DNA of 64,000 bases from Microbacterium testaceum. GTDB lineage: Bacteria > Actinomycetota > Actinomycetes > Actinomycetales > Microbacteriaceae. Below, one piece after another: positions 8,386-16,739 of this stretch. The notes beneath the pieces were generated by a model. It did not search any database, was not told where the DNA came from, and saw only the letters and a list, made by a program, of their open reading frames with translations. The stretch lies in NCBI RefSeq assembly GCF_006539145.1, contig NZ_BJML01000001.1:744001-808000 (forward strand), written 5' to 3'. The translations under genes and the position numbers were made by a program. Every line of letters begins with the position of its first letter. The stretch's first letter is position 1.

Positions 8386-9477
8386 TCAGGCGGCCCGCTC
8401 GGTGGCCGCGCGCGCAAGAGCGCGGAGGTCTTCGAGAGCCGCGGTGTCGACCCGCGCGGCGTCGAGCGCAAGATCGGCCTGCCTCGCGTAGTCGGCGATC
8501 AGGCCCTCCGTCCGCTCGAGCGCACCGGTGTCGGCGATCGTGCGCTGGAGTGCCGCGATCTGCGCCGCGTCGAGATCCGGATCGCCCAGAAGTGTGTCGA
8601 AACGCGCACGATCGTCGGCCGAGAGGATCTCGCGGGCGTAGGCCACGAGGACCGTGCGCTTGCCCTCGCGCAGGTCGTCCCCGACCGGTTTTCCGGTGAC
8701 GACGCTGTCGCCGAAGACGCCGAGCACGTCGTCGCGCAGCTGGAAGGCCATGCCGACGTCGTGACCGAACCGACCGAGGGAATCGAGCTGCGCCTCATCG
8801 GCACCGGCGAGAGCCGCCCCGATCTGCAGGGGCTGCTGGATGCTGTACCGCGCCGACTTGTACGACGCGATGCGCAGAGCTCGCTCCGCGTGGCTGTCGT
8901 CGGGGTAGACGGCATACGCGGACTCCTCGGCGACGTCGAGGAATTGCCCGACGGTCACGTCGCGGCGCATCCGCGCGTAGGCGCGGCGGGTCGAGGCGGC
9001 GTGGGGGTGGCTCTCGAGGCCCGCTTCGAGCAGGTCGTCGCTCCAGGCGACGAGGAGGTCTCCGAGCAGGATGGCCCCCGACCGGCCGAACGCGTCGGGA
9101 TCACCCGCCCAGTCGGCGTCCTGATGCGCTTTCTGCAGAGCGCGGTGCGCCGCGGGCTGACCTCGGCGCGTGTCGCTGTTGTCGACCAGGTCGTCGTGGA
9201 CGAGGGCCGCCGCATGGAAGATCTCGAGCGAGGTGGCCACGGCCAGAGCGGGTTCGTCGAACGGGGGAGAGGTCGGCGCCTCGAGAGCGCGGACGGCACG
9301 CCAGCCGGCGAGGCAGAAACGGGCTCGCAGGCGCTTGCCGCCCTGGAGGGCGGATGCTCCCGATCGGGTGAACGACTCGGCCTCCGGGCCCAGGGCGGAG
9401 GCGTACGATAGCTGTTCGGAGAGGAACTTGTCGAGTCGCTGGGAAACAGCTTCGATCGGTTCCGAGGAGGTCGCCAC
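8386..9477 (-). CDS. Polyprenyl diphosphate synthase (IdsA-type)
   Basis: A 363-residue trans-prenyl chain elongating enzyme, expected to add isopentenyl diphosphate to make C20 or longer prenyl diphosphates for carotenoids, quinones or lipid carriers. The first Asp-rich motif is VHDDLVDNSDTRRG near residue 94 and the second is FQLRDDVLGVFGD near residue 240, both diagnostic. It faces the Rv2175c-like gene tail to tail, 12 bases apart, and matches idsA2 in the mycobacterial order. Product chain length cannot be fixed from sequence alone. Start GTG at 9477 has a -10 box 6 bases upstream. Confidence 0.9.
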   Translation of the reverse strand: MATSSEPIEAVSQRLDKFLSEQLSYASALGPEAESFTRSGASALQGGKRLRARFCLAGWRAVRALEAPTSPPFDEPALAVATSLEIFHAAALVHDDLVDNSDTRRGQPAAHRALQKAHQDADWAGDPDAFGRSGAILLGDLLVAWSDDLLEAGLESHPHAASTRRAYARMRRDVTVGQFLDVAEESAYAVYPDDSHAERALRIASYKSARYSIQQPLQIGAALAGADEAQLDSLGRFGHDVGMAFQLRDDVLGVFGDSVVTGKPVGDDLREGKRTVLVAYAREILSADDRARFDTLLGDPDLDAAQIAALQRTIADTGALERTEGLIADYARQADLALDAARVDTAALEDLRALARAATERAA

Positions 9478-9483
9478 GGGCCT

Positions 9484-9489
9484 AGCCTA
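9484..9489 (-). promoter_or_regulatory. Leaderless-type -10 box of the prenyl synthase
   Basis: TAGGCT on the minus strand, 6 bases before the GTG at 9477. Confidence 0.5.
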
Positions 9490-9506
9490 GTGATCTACGT
9501 GGCGCG

Positions 9507-9512
9507 TAGAAT
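9507..9512 (+). promoter_or_regulatory. -10 box of the DUF3040 gene
   Basis: TAGAAT about 29 bases before the ATG at 9542. It is divergent from the prenyl synthase promoter. Confidence 0.45.
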
Positions 9513-9541
9513 CGCCGGCAACGAACAACAGAGGGGGATGC

Positions 9542-9922
9542 ATGCCACTGTCAGAGCAGGAGCAGCGTCTGCTGGACGAGATGGAGCGCCATCTCATGAG
9601 CAACGACACCGATGTCGTCTCGGCCCCCAGTCGCGCCCTCAGCTACCGCAACATCGTCCTCGGCTCGATCCTCGTCCTCGCGGGTCTCGGTGCGCTCGTC
9701 GCGGGTGTGTCGATCGGATTCACCACGGGCTTCGTCGGCATCGCCGTCGGCGTCCTCGGCTTCCTCCTGATGGTGGGGGGCGTCGTGTTCGCCGTCACCC
9801 CGACGCGCGGCGCCGCGCAGGCATCGCCCTCCGTCGCCAAACCCCGCCCCGCGCGCGCCTCCGGCTCGTCGTTCATGGATCGCATGAACGAACGCTGGGA
9901 TCGCCGCCACGACGGGCCCTAA
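9542..9922 (+). CDS. DUF3040 membrane protein
   Basis: A 126-residue protein of the actinobacterial DUF3040 family. It begins with the typical MPLSEQEQRLLDEMERHL helix, followed by two membrane helices (about residues 40-60 and 63-85) and a basic tail with FMDRMNERWDRR. Members usually sit just upstream of mraZ, as here, and have no established function; a link to envelope growth is inferred from position only. A purine-rich AGAGGGG lies a few bases before the start. A hairpin with T-run follows the stop. Confidence 0.88.
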   Translation: MPLSEQEQRLLDEMERHLMSNDTDVVSAPSRALSYRNIVLGSILVLAGLGALVAGVSIGFTTGFVGIAVGVLGFLLMVGGVVFAVTPTRGAAQASPSVAKPRPARASGSSFMDRMNERWDRRHDGP

Positions 9923-9943
9923 GCCTCCGGCCCCCCTCATCTC

Positions 9944-9973
9944 AGCACCGGCTCTTCGGAGCCGGTGCTTTTT
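9944..9973 (+). terminator. Intrinsic terminator after the DUF3040 gene
   Basis: An 11-base-pair stem (9944-9954 with 9959-9969) closed by a TTCG tetraloop and followed by a five-T run. Confidence 0.88.
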
Positions 9974-10195
9974 CGTGCGCCCGGGAACCCCGTGCACCTC
10001 GGGAGCGGGGAGTGCGGTGGAAACGGCACGCATCCGACCTCGGGCGCTCCTTTTTCCTCCACCTCGACGTGCACCCGGGGTGATCTGCCGTGATCGGCCG
10101 CGGGATTCTGCGGGTTGCGCTCCCGGGTGTCGCGACGGAAGGACACAGTACACGGCTGTGGTTTTCCGCAGAAGACCCCCGATTTCGATAGCGAA
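9974..10195. other. Gene-free upstream region of the dcw cluster
   Basis: Together with its flanks this is the only stretch above 300 bases without a gene. No coding frame on either strand has a plausible start or family match. It probably carries the distal mraZ promoter region. A single GTGG at 10158-10161 resembles the operator repeats further down, but it is out of register. Confidence 0.6.
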
Positions 10196-10220
10196 GTGGA
10201 GGGCTGTGGAGTAAAGTGGG
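10196..10220 (+). promoter_or_regulatory. MraZ-type operator: three GTGGR repeats, 10-base period
   Basis: GTGGA at 10196, GTGGA at 10206 and GTGGG at 10216 are spaced exactly 10 bases apart. MraZ proteins of several phyla bind short direct G-rich repeats with about 10-base period ahead of their own operon. The third repeat overlaps a candidate -10 box TAAAGT (10212-10217), so binding would block polymerase. Auto-regulation is inferred. Confidence 0.72.
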
Positions 10221-10259
10221 GGAAACTTCGCAGGCCGGACGAAGGGGGTGGACGCCCGA

Positions 10260-10691
10260 ATGCTGCTCGGAACGCACACACCCAAGCTCGACGACAAGGG
10301 TCGGGTCATCCTGCCGGCGAAGTTCCGTGACGATCTCGGCGCCGGAGTGGTGATCACGCGCGGGCAGGACCGCTGCCTCTACGTGTTCAGTACCGAGGAG
10401 TTCGAGCGCGTTCACGAGCGGATCCGCGAGGCCCCGCTCAGCAACAAGCAGGCCCGCGACTTCCTGCGCATGTTCCTCTCGGGGGCCAGTGCCGAGAAGC
10501 CCGACAGTCAGAACCGCATCACCGTCCCGCCCGCGTTGCGTACCTACGCGGGGCTCGGGCGTGAACTCGTCGTCACCGGTGTCGGAGCTCACGCCGAGAT
10601 CTGGGATGCCGAGGCATGGAACTCCTACGCGGAGAGCAACGAAGAGACGTACGCCGAGATGGAGCAGGAGGTGATCCCGGGACTTTTCTGA
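10260..10691 (+). CDS. mraZ: Transcriptional regulator MraZ
   Basis: DNA-binding regulator at the head of the division and cell wall cluster. It has two SpoVT/AbrB-like halves, each with a DxK/QxR-type signature: [18 protein letters not shown] near residue 5 and [13 protein letters not shown] near residue 82. The ATG at 10260 gives 143 residues beginning [11 protein letters not shown], the family form; a GTG 12 bases upstream in frame is less likely because the GAAGGGGG ribosome site would abut it. Three operator-like repeats lie about 40-65 bases upstream. Confidence 0.95.
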   Translation: MLLGTHTPKLDDKGRVILPAKFRDDLGAGVVITRGQDRCLYVFSTEEFERVHERIREAPLSNKQARDFLRMFLSGASAEKPDSQNRITVPPALRTYAGLGRELVVTGVGAHAEIWDAEAWNSYAESNEETYAEMEQEVIPGLF

Positions 10692-10791
10692 CCCTTCGGC
10701 TGTGATGCCCAGCCGCTCGCCCTGACGCACTTCCCCGGCGCCAGGTCGATGCGGATGGGGATCAGAGTCCGAAGGTTCGGCCCGAGACATC

Positions 10792-11745
10792 ATGGATATC
10801 CGCGACATCCACACCCCCGTCCTGCTCGAGCGCTGCGCCGAGCTGTTGGGTCCTGCCCTGCAGAAGCCCGGCTCCGTGTTCGTCGATGGCACGCTCGGCA
10901 TGGGCGGCCACTCGGAGGCGTTTCTCGAGCGGTTCCCCGAAGCCCGCCTCATCGGCCTCGATCGCGACACCGAGGCCCTGCGTATCGCGGGCGAGCGCCT
11001 CCAGCGCTTCGGCGACCGCGTCACCCTCGTGCACACCGTGTACGACGGGATCGTCGAGGCCGTGGCGTCAGCCGGAGTCGACAAGGTCGACGGGATCCTT
11101 TTCGACCTCGGTGTCTCGTCTCTGCAGCTCGACGTCGCCGACCGCGGCTTCGCCTACGCGCAGGACGCGCCGCTCGACATGCGCATGGACCAGACCGCCG
11201 GCGTCACGGCCGCGGAGGTTCTCGCGACCTACGGCGAGGGCGACCTGCGTCGCATCTTCGAGCGCTACGGCGAAGAGAAGCTCGCCGGCCGCTATGCCCG
11301 CGCGATCATCGCCGCTCGTTCCGAAGCGCCCCTCGAACGCTCCGGCCAGCTGGTCGACATTCTGCAGGCAGCAACCCCCGCCGCCGTGCTGCGCGAGCGT
11401 CACCCGGCCAAGCGCGTCTTCCAGGCCCTGCGCATCGAGGTCAACGCCGAGCTGTCGGTGCTCGAGCGCACGATCCCGGCGGCGCTGAGCGTGCTCGGCG
11501 TCGGTGGGCGCATCGTCGTGCTGTCGTACCAGTCGCTCGAAGACCGCTTGGTCAAGCGCGTCTTCGCTGACGCGTCCACGTCCACCGCTCCGCGCGGACT
11601 GCCCGTGGAGCTTCCCGAGCACGCCCCGAAGTTCCGACTCCTCGTGCGCGGTGCCGAACTCGCGAGCGACGAAGAGCGCGCGGCCAACCCCCGCGCCACC
11701 CCCGTGCGTCTGCGCGCGGCCGAGAGAATCCGGGAGGACGCATGA
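10792..11745 (+). CDS. rsmH: 16S rRNA (cytosine(1402)-N4)-methyltransferase RsmH
   Basis: The 317-residue enzyme (formerly MraW) methylates C1402 in the decoding centre of 16S rRNA using S-adenosylmethionine. Motifs include HTPVLLERC at the N-terminus, the SAM-binding [15 protein letters not shown] near residue 31, [11 protein letters not shown] near residue 103, and the [14 protein letters not shown] stretch. It follows mraZ by 100 bases without a clear ribosome site, and its last four bases overlap ftsL (ATGA). Confidence 0.96.
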   Translation: MDIRDIHTPVLLERCAELLGPALQKPGSVFVDGTLGMGGHSEAFLERFPEARLIGLDRDTEALRIAGERLQRFGDRVTLVHTVYDGIVEAVASAGVDKVDGILFDLGVSSLQLDVADRGFAYAQDAPLDMRMDQTAGVTAAEVLATYGEGDLRRIFERYGEEKLAGRYARAIIAARSEAPLERSGQLVDILQAATPAAVLRERHPAKRVFQALRIEVNAELSVLERTIPAALSVLGVGGRIVVLSYQSLEDRLVKRVFADASTSTAPRGLPVELPEHAPKFRLLVRGAELASDEERAANPRATPVRLRAAERIREDA

Positions 11746-12362
11746 GTGCACCCCAGGCCGTCGATGCAGTTTTCCTGCCCGACTTCCCGACGCCCGTTCG
11801 CGAGCGCCGGCTCACCGTCGTCCCCGCCACCGCGCGTCGTCGTGCCCCGCGGCGCGTGTTCGGCGTCATCGCCGTGCTCGGCGCGCTGGCGATCGTGCTG
11901 GTGCAGATGGGCCTCGGCATCCTGACGACTCAGAGCTCCTTCGAGATCTCCTCGCTCACCCAGCAGCAGCGTGATCTGACCTACCAGAAGCAGATCCTCT
12001 CCGACGAGAGCGCGGGTCTCAGCTCGCCCCAGTACCTGGCGGCCAACGCCGCAGCGCTCGGCATGGTCATCGACGAGTCGCCGACCTACCTGCGTCTGAG
12101 CGACGGGGCCGTGATCGGTTCCGACAAGCCGGCCGACACCGCCTCCTCGGTCGACGCCAAGGGCCGCGGTTCGGTCGGCAACGCGCTGATCTCGGGCGTT
12201 CCGCTCGTCACCGACCCGGCAGCGTCCACCACCGAGAACGGTACGTCGACCCCTGCCCCCGCGGCGCCCGGACAGCCCGCGCCCACCGAGGCCGCCCCGG
12301 CCACCCCATCCGCGACACCCCCGCCGATCAGCGACGGTTTGCCGACTCCCGCGACACGATGA
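11742..12362 (+). CDS. ftsL: Cell division protein FtsL (actinobacterial type)
   Basis: A 206-residue bitopic membrane protein. A cytoplasmic N-terminus of about 40 residues precedes one membrane helix ([20 protein letters not shown]). A coiled-coil-like extracellular segment follows ([21 protein letters not shown]) with a conserved-looking [15 protein letters not shown] motif, then a long Pro/Ala/Thr-rich tail. Sequence identity in this family is low, so the call rests on topology and on position between rsmH and ftsI. It would act with FtsB- and FtsQ-like partners to activate septal synthesis. It overlaps both neighbours by four bases. Confidence 0.82.
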   Translation: MSAPQAVDAVFLPDFPTPVRERRLTVVPATARRRAPRRVFGVIAVLGALAIVLVQMGLGILTTQSSFEISSLTQQQRDLTYQKQILSDESAGLSSPQYLAANAAALGMVIDESPTYLRLSDGAVIGSDKPADTASSVDAKGRGSVGNALISGVPLVTDPAASTTENGTSTPAPAAPGQPAPTEAAPATPSATPPPISDGLPTPATR

Positions 12363-14161
12363 GAGCCATGACGACGACAACCTCCCGTTCCCCGCGGCGT
12401 CGCACCGTCGTCGCCCTCGCGGTCGTGCTGATCGTGATCATCGCCTTCGTCGTCCGCCTGGTCGACATCCAGGTCGTGAACGCCCGCGACCACGTGGACG
12501 ACTCGCTCTCGATGGGTCTGCAGAACTCTCGCATCGAGTACGCCTCGCGCGGATCGATCGTCGACGACAACGGGGTGCCGCTGGCCACCAGCGTCAATCG
12601 CTACGACGTGCAGATTGACCCGATGCTCGCCGCGAAGGGCGTGACCACCCGCGACGACGACGGCGACGAGACCACGACGGCATGGCCCGACCTGGCCGCT
12701 CAGATCGCCGGTGTCACCGGTCAGAACGCCGCGGACGTGCAGAAGATCGTCCAGGACGCCGTGGCCGACAACCCCGAGTCGCGCTACGCGATGATCGCGA
12801 AGAACGTCTCGACCGAGCAGTACCGAGCCCTCGTGGCCCTGGGGCTGCCGTTCCTCAGCTTCCCGCCTCAGGCGGGCCGCATGTACCCCGACGGCGCGGT
12901 CGCCGGTAACCTGCTCGGGTTCGTCGGCGGCGACGGTCAGGCCCTCGCCGGCCTCGAGGCGGCCGACAACGACTGCCTGGCCTCGACCAACGGCAAGGTC
13001 GTCTTCCAGCAGAGCCGCGACGGCGTGGTGCTCCCCGGTACCGAGGTCGTCACGCAGCCCGCGGTCGACGGCGGCACCCTCAAGCTCACGATCGACCGCG
13101 ACCTGCAGTGGTACCTGCAGCAGCTCATCGCCGAACAGGTGCAGAACACCGGGTCGCTGCGCGGCACCATCACCGTGGTCGAGGCGAAGACGGGCAAGAT
13201 CCGCGCACTCGCGGAGTACCCGACGGTCGACCCGAACGACCCCACCGCCACCGCGCCCGAAGATCGCGGCAGCCGCGCGTTCTCGAGCCCTTTCGAGCCC
13301 GGTTCGACCTTCAAGGCGCTCACGACCGCGATCGGCCTGGACAGCGGCTCGTACACGCCACAGACCACGGTGACGGCCTCGGGTCGAGAGGTGCTGGACG
13401 GCGACGCGCGTGTTTCCGACGCGTTCTCGCACGGCCCGAACGTCTACACCCCCACGGGCGTCCTGATCGACTCCTCGAACGTGGGCATCTCGAAGTTCGC
13501 CCAGATGATCCCCGCCCAGACGCGCTTCGACTACCTGCAGAAGTTCGGCATGGGAACGACGAGCGCGATCGACTTCCCGGGGGAGTCGGGCGGCATCCTG
13601 CACCCCGTCCAGGACTGGGACAAGCAGACCTTCTTCAATACCGCGTTCGGCCAGGGTCTGTCGGTCACCGTGCCCCAGCTCGTGGGGGCGTACCAGACCA
13701 TCGCCAACGGCGGCGTGAAGAAGCCGCTGTCGATCGTCGAGGGCTGCACGGCGGCCGACGGCACCGTCACCGACGTCCCCTCGACCGAGGGCACGCAGGT
13801 TATCTCGACAGACACGGCGAAAGAGGTCTCGCTCATGCTCGAGAACGTCGCCACGCAGGGCGAGCTCGCGTCCAAGATCGCGATCCCCGGCTACCGCATC
13901 GCGATCAAGACCGGTACCGGTGAGAAGGTCGACGAGAACACGGGCGCCTACAAGCCCGACGCGTACTTCACCACGATGATCGGTTTCGCCCCCGCCGACG
14001 ACCCGCAGTACGTGGTCGCGGTCAACCTCGACGAGCCGCGGACGGTAAAATCGTCGGCGGCCACCGCCCCCGCGTTCCAGAAGGCCCTCACCCAGGTTCT
14101 CAAGTCCTACCGGGTGATCCCGTCCGGAACCACGACCCCCGAACTGCCCAAGTTCGGCTGA
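12359..14161 (+). CDS. ftsI: Septal peptidoglycan transpeptidase FtsI (class B PBP)
   Basis: A 600-residue class B penicillin-binding protein that crosslinks septal peptidoglycan together with the glycosyltransferase FtsW. It has a basic N-terminus, one membrane helix (about residues 18-38), a PBP dimerisation domain and the transpeptidase domain. The three catalytic motifs are complete: S316-T-F-K, S372-S-N and K517-T-G. The ATGA overlap with ftsL supports the start at 12359; an ATG at 12368 is an alternative. murE, which usually follows, is absent: murF begins 62 bases later. Confidence 0.95.
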   Translation: MRAMTTTTSRSPRRRTVVALAVVLIVIIAFVVRLVDIQVVNARDHVDDSLSMGLQNSRIEYASRGSIVDDNGVPLATSVNRYDVQIDPMLAAKGVTTRDDDGDETTTAWPDLAAQIAGVTGQNAADVQKIVQDAVADNPESRYAMIAKNVSTEQYRALVALGLPFLSFPPQAGRMYPDGAVAGNLLGFVGGDGQALAGLEAADNDCLASTNGKVVFQQSRDGVVLPGTEVVTQPAVDGGTLKLTIDRDLQWYLQQLIAEQVQNTGSLRGTITVVEAKTGKIRALAEYPTVDPNDPTATAPEDRGSRAFSSPFEPGSTFKALTTAIGLDSGSYTPQTTVTASGREVLDGDARVSDAFSHGPNVYTPTGVLIDSSNVGISKFAQMIPAQTRFDYLQKFGMGTTSAIDFPGESGGILHPVQDWDKQTFFNTAFGQGLSVTVPQLVGAYQTIANGGVKKPLSIVEGCTAADGTVTDVPSTEGTQVISTDTAKEVSLMLENVATQGELASKIAIPGYRIAIKTGTGEKVDENTGAYKPDAYFTTMIGFAPADDPQYVVAVNLDEPRTVKSSAATAPAFQKALTQVLKSYRVIPSGTTTPELPKFG

Positions 14162-14223
14162 GAAAGAGCCCGTATCGGTCTCGTCTCGGTAACGAATGCG
14201 ACCGGAAAGGGCGTCCCACAGCA

Positions 14224-15636
14224 ATGATCTCCCTCAGCCTCTCCCACCTCGCCGACGTGCTCGGCGGCCGACTCGTCGTCCGAGGTGACGACACCCCCGA
14301 CACGCTCGTATCGGGTCTCGTCGATACCGACTCGCGTCTCATCGGACCCGGTGGGATCTTCGTCGCCAAGCCCGGCGAGACCACCGACGGCCACCTTTTC
14401 GTCGGCACCGCCGTCGAGCGCGGCGCGGCCCTCGCGATCGTCGAACGCGAGCTCGACGACGCGGTGAGCCAGATCGTCGTCCCGGATGCCGTGGCCGCCC
14501 TCAGCGACCTGGCCCGCGACGTGGTGGCCCGGGTGCGCGACGCGGGTCCCCTCCAGATCGTCGGCATCACGGGATCCAACGGGAAGACGACCACGAAGAA
14601 CCTCCTCGCCCGCATCCTCGAGGACGAGGGCGAGACGGTGGCGCCGCGCGCCTCGTTCAACAACGAGGTGGGCGCTCCGCTGACGATGCTGCGCGTGACC
14701 GAGAACACCCGCTACCTCGTGAGCGAGTTCGGAGCCAGCGCCCCGGGCGCCATCGCGCACCTCGCGGGTCTGGTCACACCCGACGTCGGCGTCGTGCTGA
14801 TGGTCGGCATGGCGCACGCCGGCGGCTTCGGCGGAATCGAGTCCACCTTCCACGCCAAGAGCGAACTGGTGAAGGCCACCCGCGAAGGCGGCCTCGCCGT
14901 GCTCAACGCCGACGACCCCCGCGTCGCCGCGATGGAGCCCATCGCACGCGAACGCGGGCAGGAGGTGCGGTGGTTCGGCCGAGGCGAGCGGGCCGAGGTG
15001 CGCGCCCTCGACGTCGAGGTGTCGGCATCCGGAACCCGCGCCGATCTGCTGGTCGACGGAGAGCCCTTCACCCTCACCCTGCGGGTGCTCGGCGAGCATC
15101 ACGTGATGAACGCCCTCGCGGCCCTCGCCGCCGCCACGGCGCTCGGCGTCGCCGCCGCCGATGCGATCGCGCGTCTCGAGACCGTCGAGATCGCCGAGCG
15201 CTGGCGCATGCAGCCGCTCGGCTCCGACCGCGTGCGCATCATCAACGACGCGTACAACGCCAGCCCCGACTCCATGGCCGCAGCTCTGCGCACCCTCGCC
15301 CAGATCACCGGACCCGAGGAGCGCACGGTCGCCGTGCTGGGTGCGATGAGCGAGCTGGGGGAGTACGCCGACGAGGAGCACGACCGGGTCGGTCTCCTGG
15401 CCGTGCGCCTGCGCATCCAGCGGATCGTCGTGATCGGCCCCGAGGCGCGCCGCATGTATCTCGAGGCCATCGCCCAGGGCTCGTGGGACGGCGAGGCCGT
15501 GTTCTTCGCCGATGCCGACGCCGCCTACGACTACCTCTCGACCGAACTGCGCGACGGCGATCGCGTGCTGGTGAAGTCGTCCAACTCGGCGGGGCTCCGG
15601 CACCTCGGCGACCGTCTGGGAGACTTGTTCGCGTGA
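14224..15636 (+). CDS. murF: UDP-MurNAc-tripeptide--D-Ala-D-Ala ligase MurF
   Basis: A 470-residue cytoplasmic Mur ligase that adds D-Ala-D-Ala to the UDP-muramyl tripeptide. The ATP-binding GITGSNGKTTTKN lies near residue 114, a FNNEVGAPLTML substrate segment follows, and the MurF signature NDAYNASPDSM lies near residue 341, which separates it from MurE. The end overlaps mraY by four bases (GTGA). It is the first mur gene here because murE is missing from the cluster. Confidence 0.95.
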   Translation: MISLSLSHLADVLGGRLVVRGDDTPDTLVSGLVDTDSRLIGPGGIFVAKPGETTDGHLFVGTAVERGAALAIVERELDDAVSQIVVPDAVAALSDLARDVVARVRDAGPLQIVGITGSNGKTTTKNLLARILEDEGETVAPRASFNNEVGAPLTMLRVTENTRYLVSEFGASAPGAIAHLAGLVTPDVGVVLMVGMAHAGGFGGIESTFHAKSELVKATREGGLAVLNADDPRVAAMEPIARERGQEVRWFGRGERAEVRALDVEVSASGTRADLLVDGEPFTLTLRVLGEHHVMNALAALAAATALGVAAADAIARLETVEIAERWRMQPLGSDRVRIINDAYNASPDSMAAALRTLAQITGPEERTVAVLGAMSELGEYADEEHDRVGLLAVRLRIQRIVVIGPEARRMYLEAIAQGSWDGEAVFFADADAAYDYLSTELRDGDRVLVKSSNSAGLRHLGDRLGDLFA

Positions 15637-16739
15637 GATCACTTCTGACGTCGGCTGCGATCTCGCTCGCCTTCACGCTCTTCCTCACCCCGGTGTTCCT
15701 CCGGTGGTTCCGCAAGTGGGGCTGGGGTCAGGTCATCCGCACCCCCGAGAACGTGCACAACCCCTCGCACGGGGCCAAGCGCGGCACGCCCACCATGGGC
15801 GGGACGATCTTCATCCTCGGCACGATGGTCGGGTACTTCATCGGCTCGTACGCCGGCAACAACCCGCCCACGGTCTCGGGCCTGCTCGTGCTGTGGCTCA
15901 TGCTCGGCTTCGGCGTGGTCGGTTTCATCGACGACTACATGAAGATCCGCCAGCAGCGCAGTCTGGGGCTCTCGGGCTGGCGCAAGATCGCCGGTCAGGT
16001 CATCGTCGCGGTGCCCTTCGCGATCATCGCGTTGAACTTCCCGAACACCGTCGGACAGACCGCCGCCTCGGGGTACGTCTCGGTGTTCCGCGACATCCAG
16101 CTGCTGTCGTTCTTCGCCCTCGGGCCGATCCTCGGCTGGCTGCTCTACCTCGCGTGGATCTCGCTGATCGGGACCGCGACGTCCAACTCGGTCAACGTCG
16201 CCGACGGCCTCGACGGCCTCGCGGCGGGCTCGGGCATCTTCGTCGTCGGCGCCTACAGCCTCATGGCGTTCTGGCAGAACAAGCAGGTCTGCGCCGACGT
16301 GCTCGACCCCACCGTGCAAGCCGGGTGCTACGCCGTGCGCGACCCCTTCGATCTCGCGATTGTCGGTGCCTCGTTCGTGGGAGCCCTCGTCGGATTCCTC
16401 TGGTGGAACGCACCCAAGGCGAAGGTCTTCATGGGCGACTGCGGTTCGATGGCGATCGGCGGCGTGATCGCCGCGATGGCGATCTTCACCCGCACCGAAC
16501 TCCTGCTCATCCTCATCGCGGGCGTCTACGTCATCGCTTCGGGCTCGGTCATCCTCCAGCGGGCCTACTTCAAGATCACCCGGGGCAAGCGCCTCTTCCT
16601 CATGAGTCCCCTGCACCATCATCTCGAGATGCGCGGATGGCCCGAAGTCACGATCGTCGTGCGCATGTGGATCATCGCCGGCCTCCTCGCCGTCTCGGGC
16701 ATCGGATTCTTCTACGTCGAATGGCTCTCACGCGTATGA
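15633..16739 (+). CDS. mraY: Phospho-MurNAc-pentapeptide transferase MraY
   Basis: A polytopic membrane enzyme of 368 residues that moves phospho-MurNAc-pentapeptide to undecaprenyl phosphate to form lipid I. Catalytic and binding motifs are present: FIDDYMK near residue 97, NSVNVADGLDGLA near residue 187, a Mg/nucleotide-site variant GDCGSMAIGG (often GDTGS) near residue 269, and PLHHHLEMRGWPE near residue 325. Start GTG at 15633 overlaps the murF stop, and the stop overlaps murD (ATGA), indicating translational coupling. Confidence 0.96.
   Translation: MRSLLTSAAISLAFTLFLTPVFLRWFRKWGWGQVIRTPENVHNPSHGAKRGTPTMGGTIFILGTMVGYFIGSYAGNNPPTVSGLLVLWLMLGFGVVGFIDDYMKIRQQRSLGLSGWRKIAGQVIVAVPFAIIALNFPNTVGQTAASGYVSVFRDIQLLSFFALGPILGWLLYLAWISLIGTATSNSVNVADGLDGLAAGSGIFVVGAYSLMAFWQNKQVCADVLDPTVQAGCYAVRDPFDLAIVGASFVGALVGFLWWNAPKAKVFMGDCGSMAIGGVIAAMAIFTRTELLLILIAGVYVIASGSVILQRAYFKITRGKRLFLMSPLHHHLEMRGWPEVTIVVRMWIIAGLLAVSGIGFFYVEWLSRV

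Noticed and set aside
12086..14224. 712-codon minus-strand frame opposite ftsL/ftsI
   Set aside because: Shadow of ftsI codon structure; no domain, no start signals.
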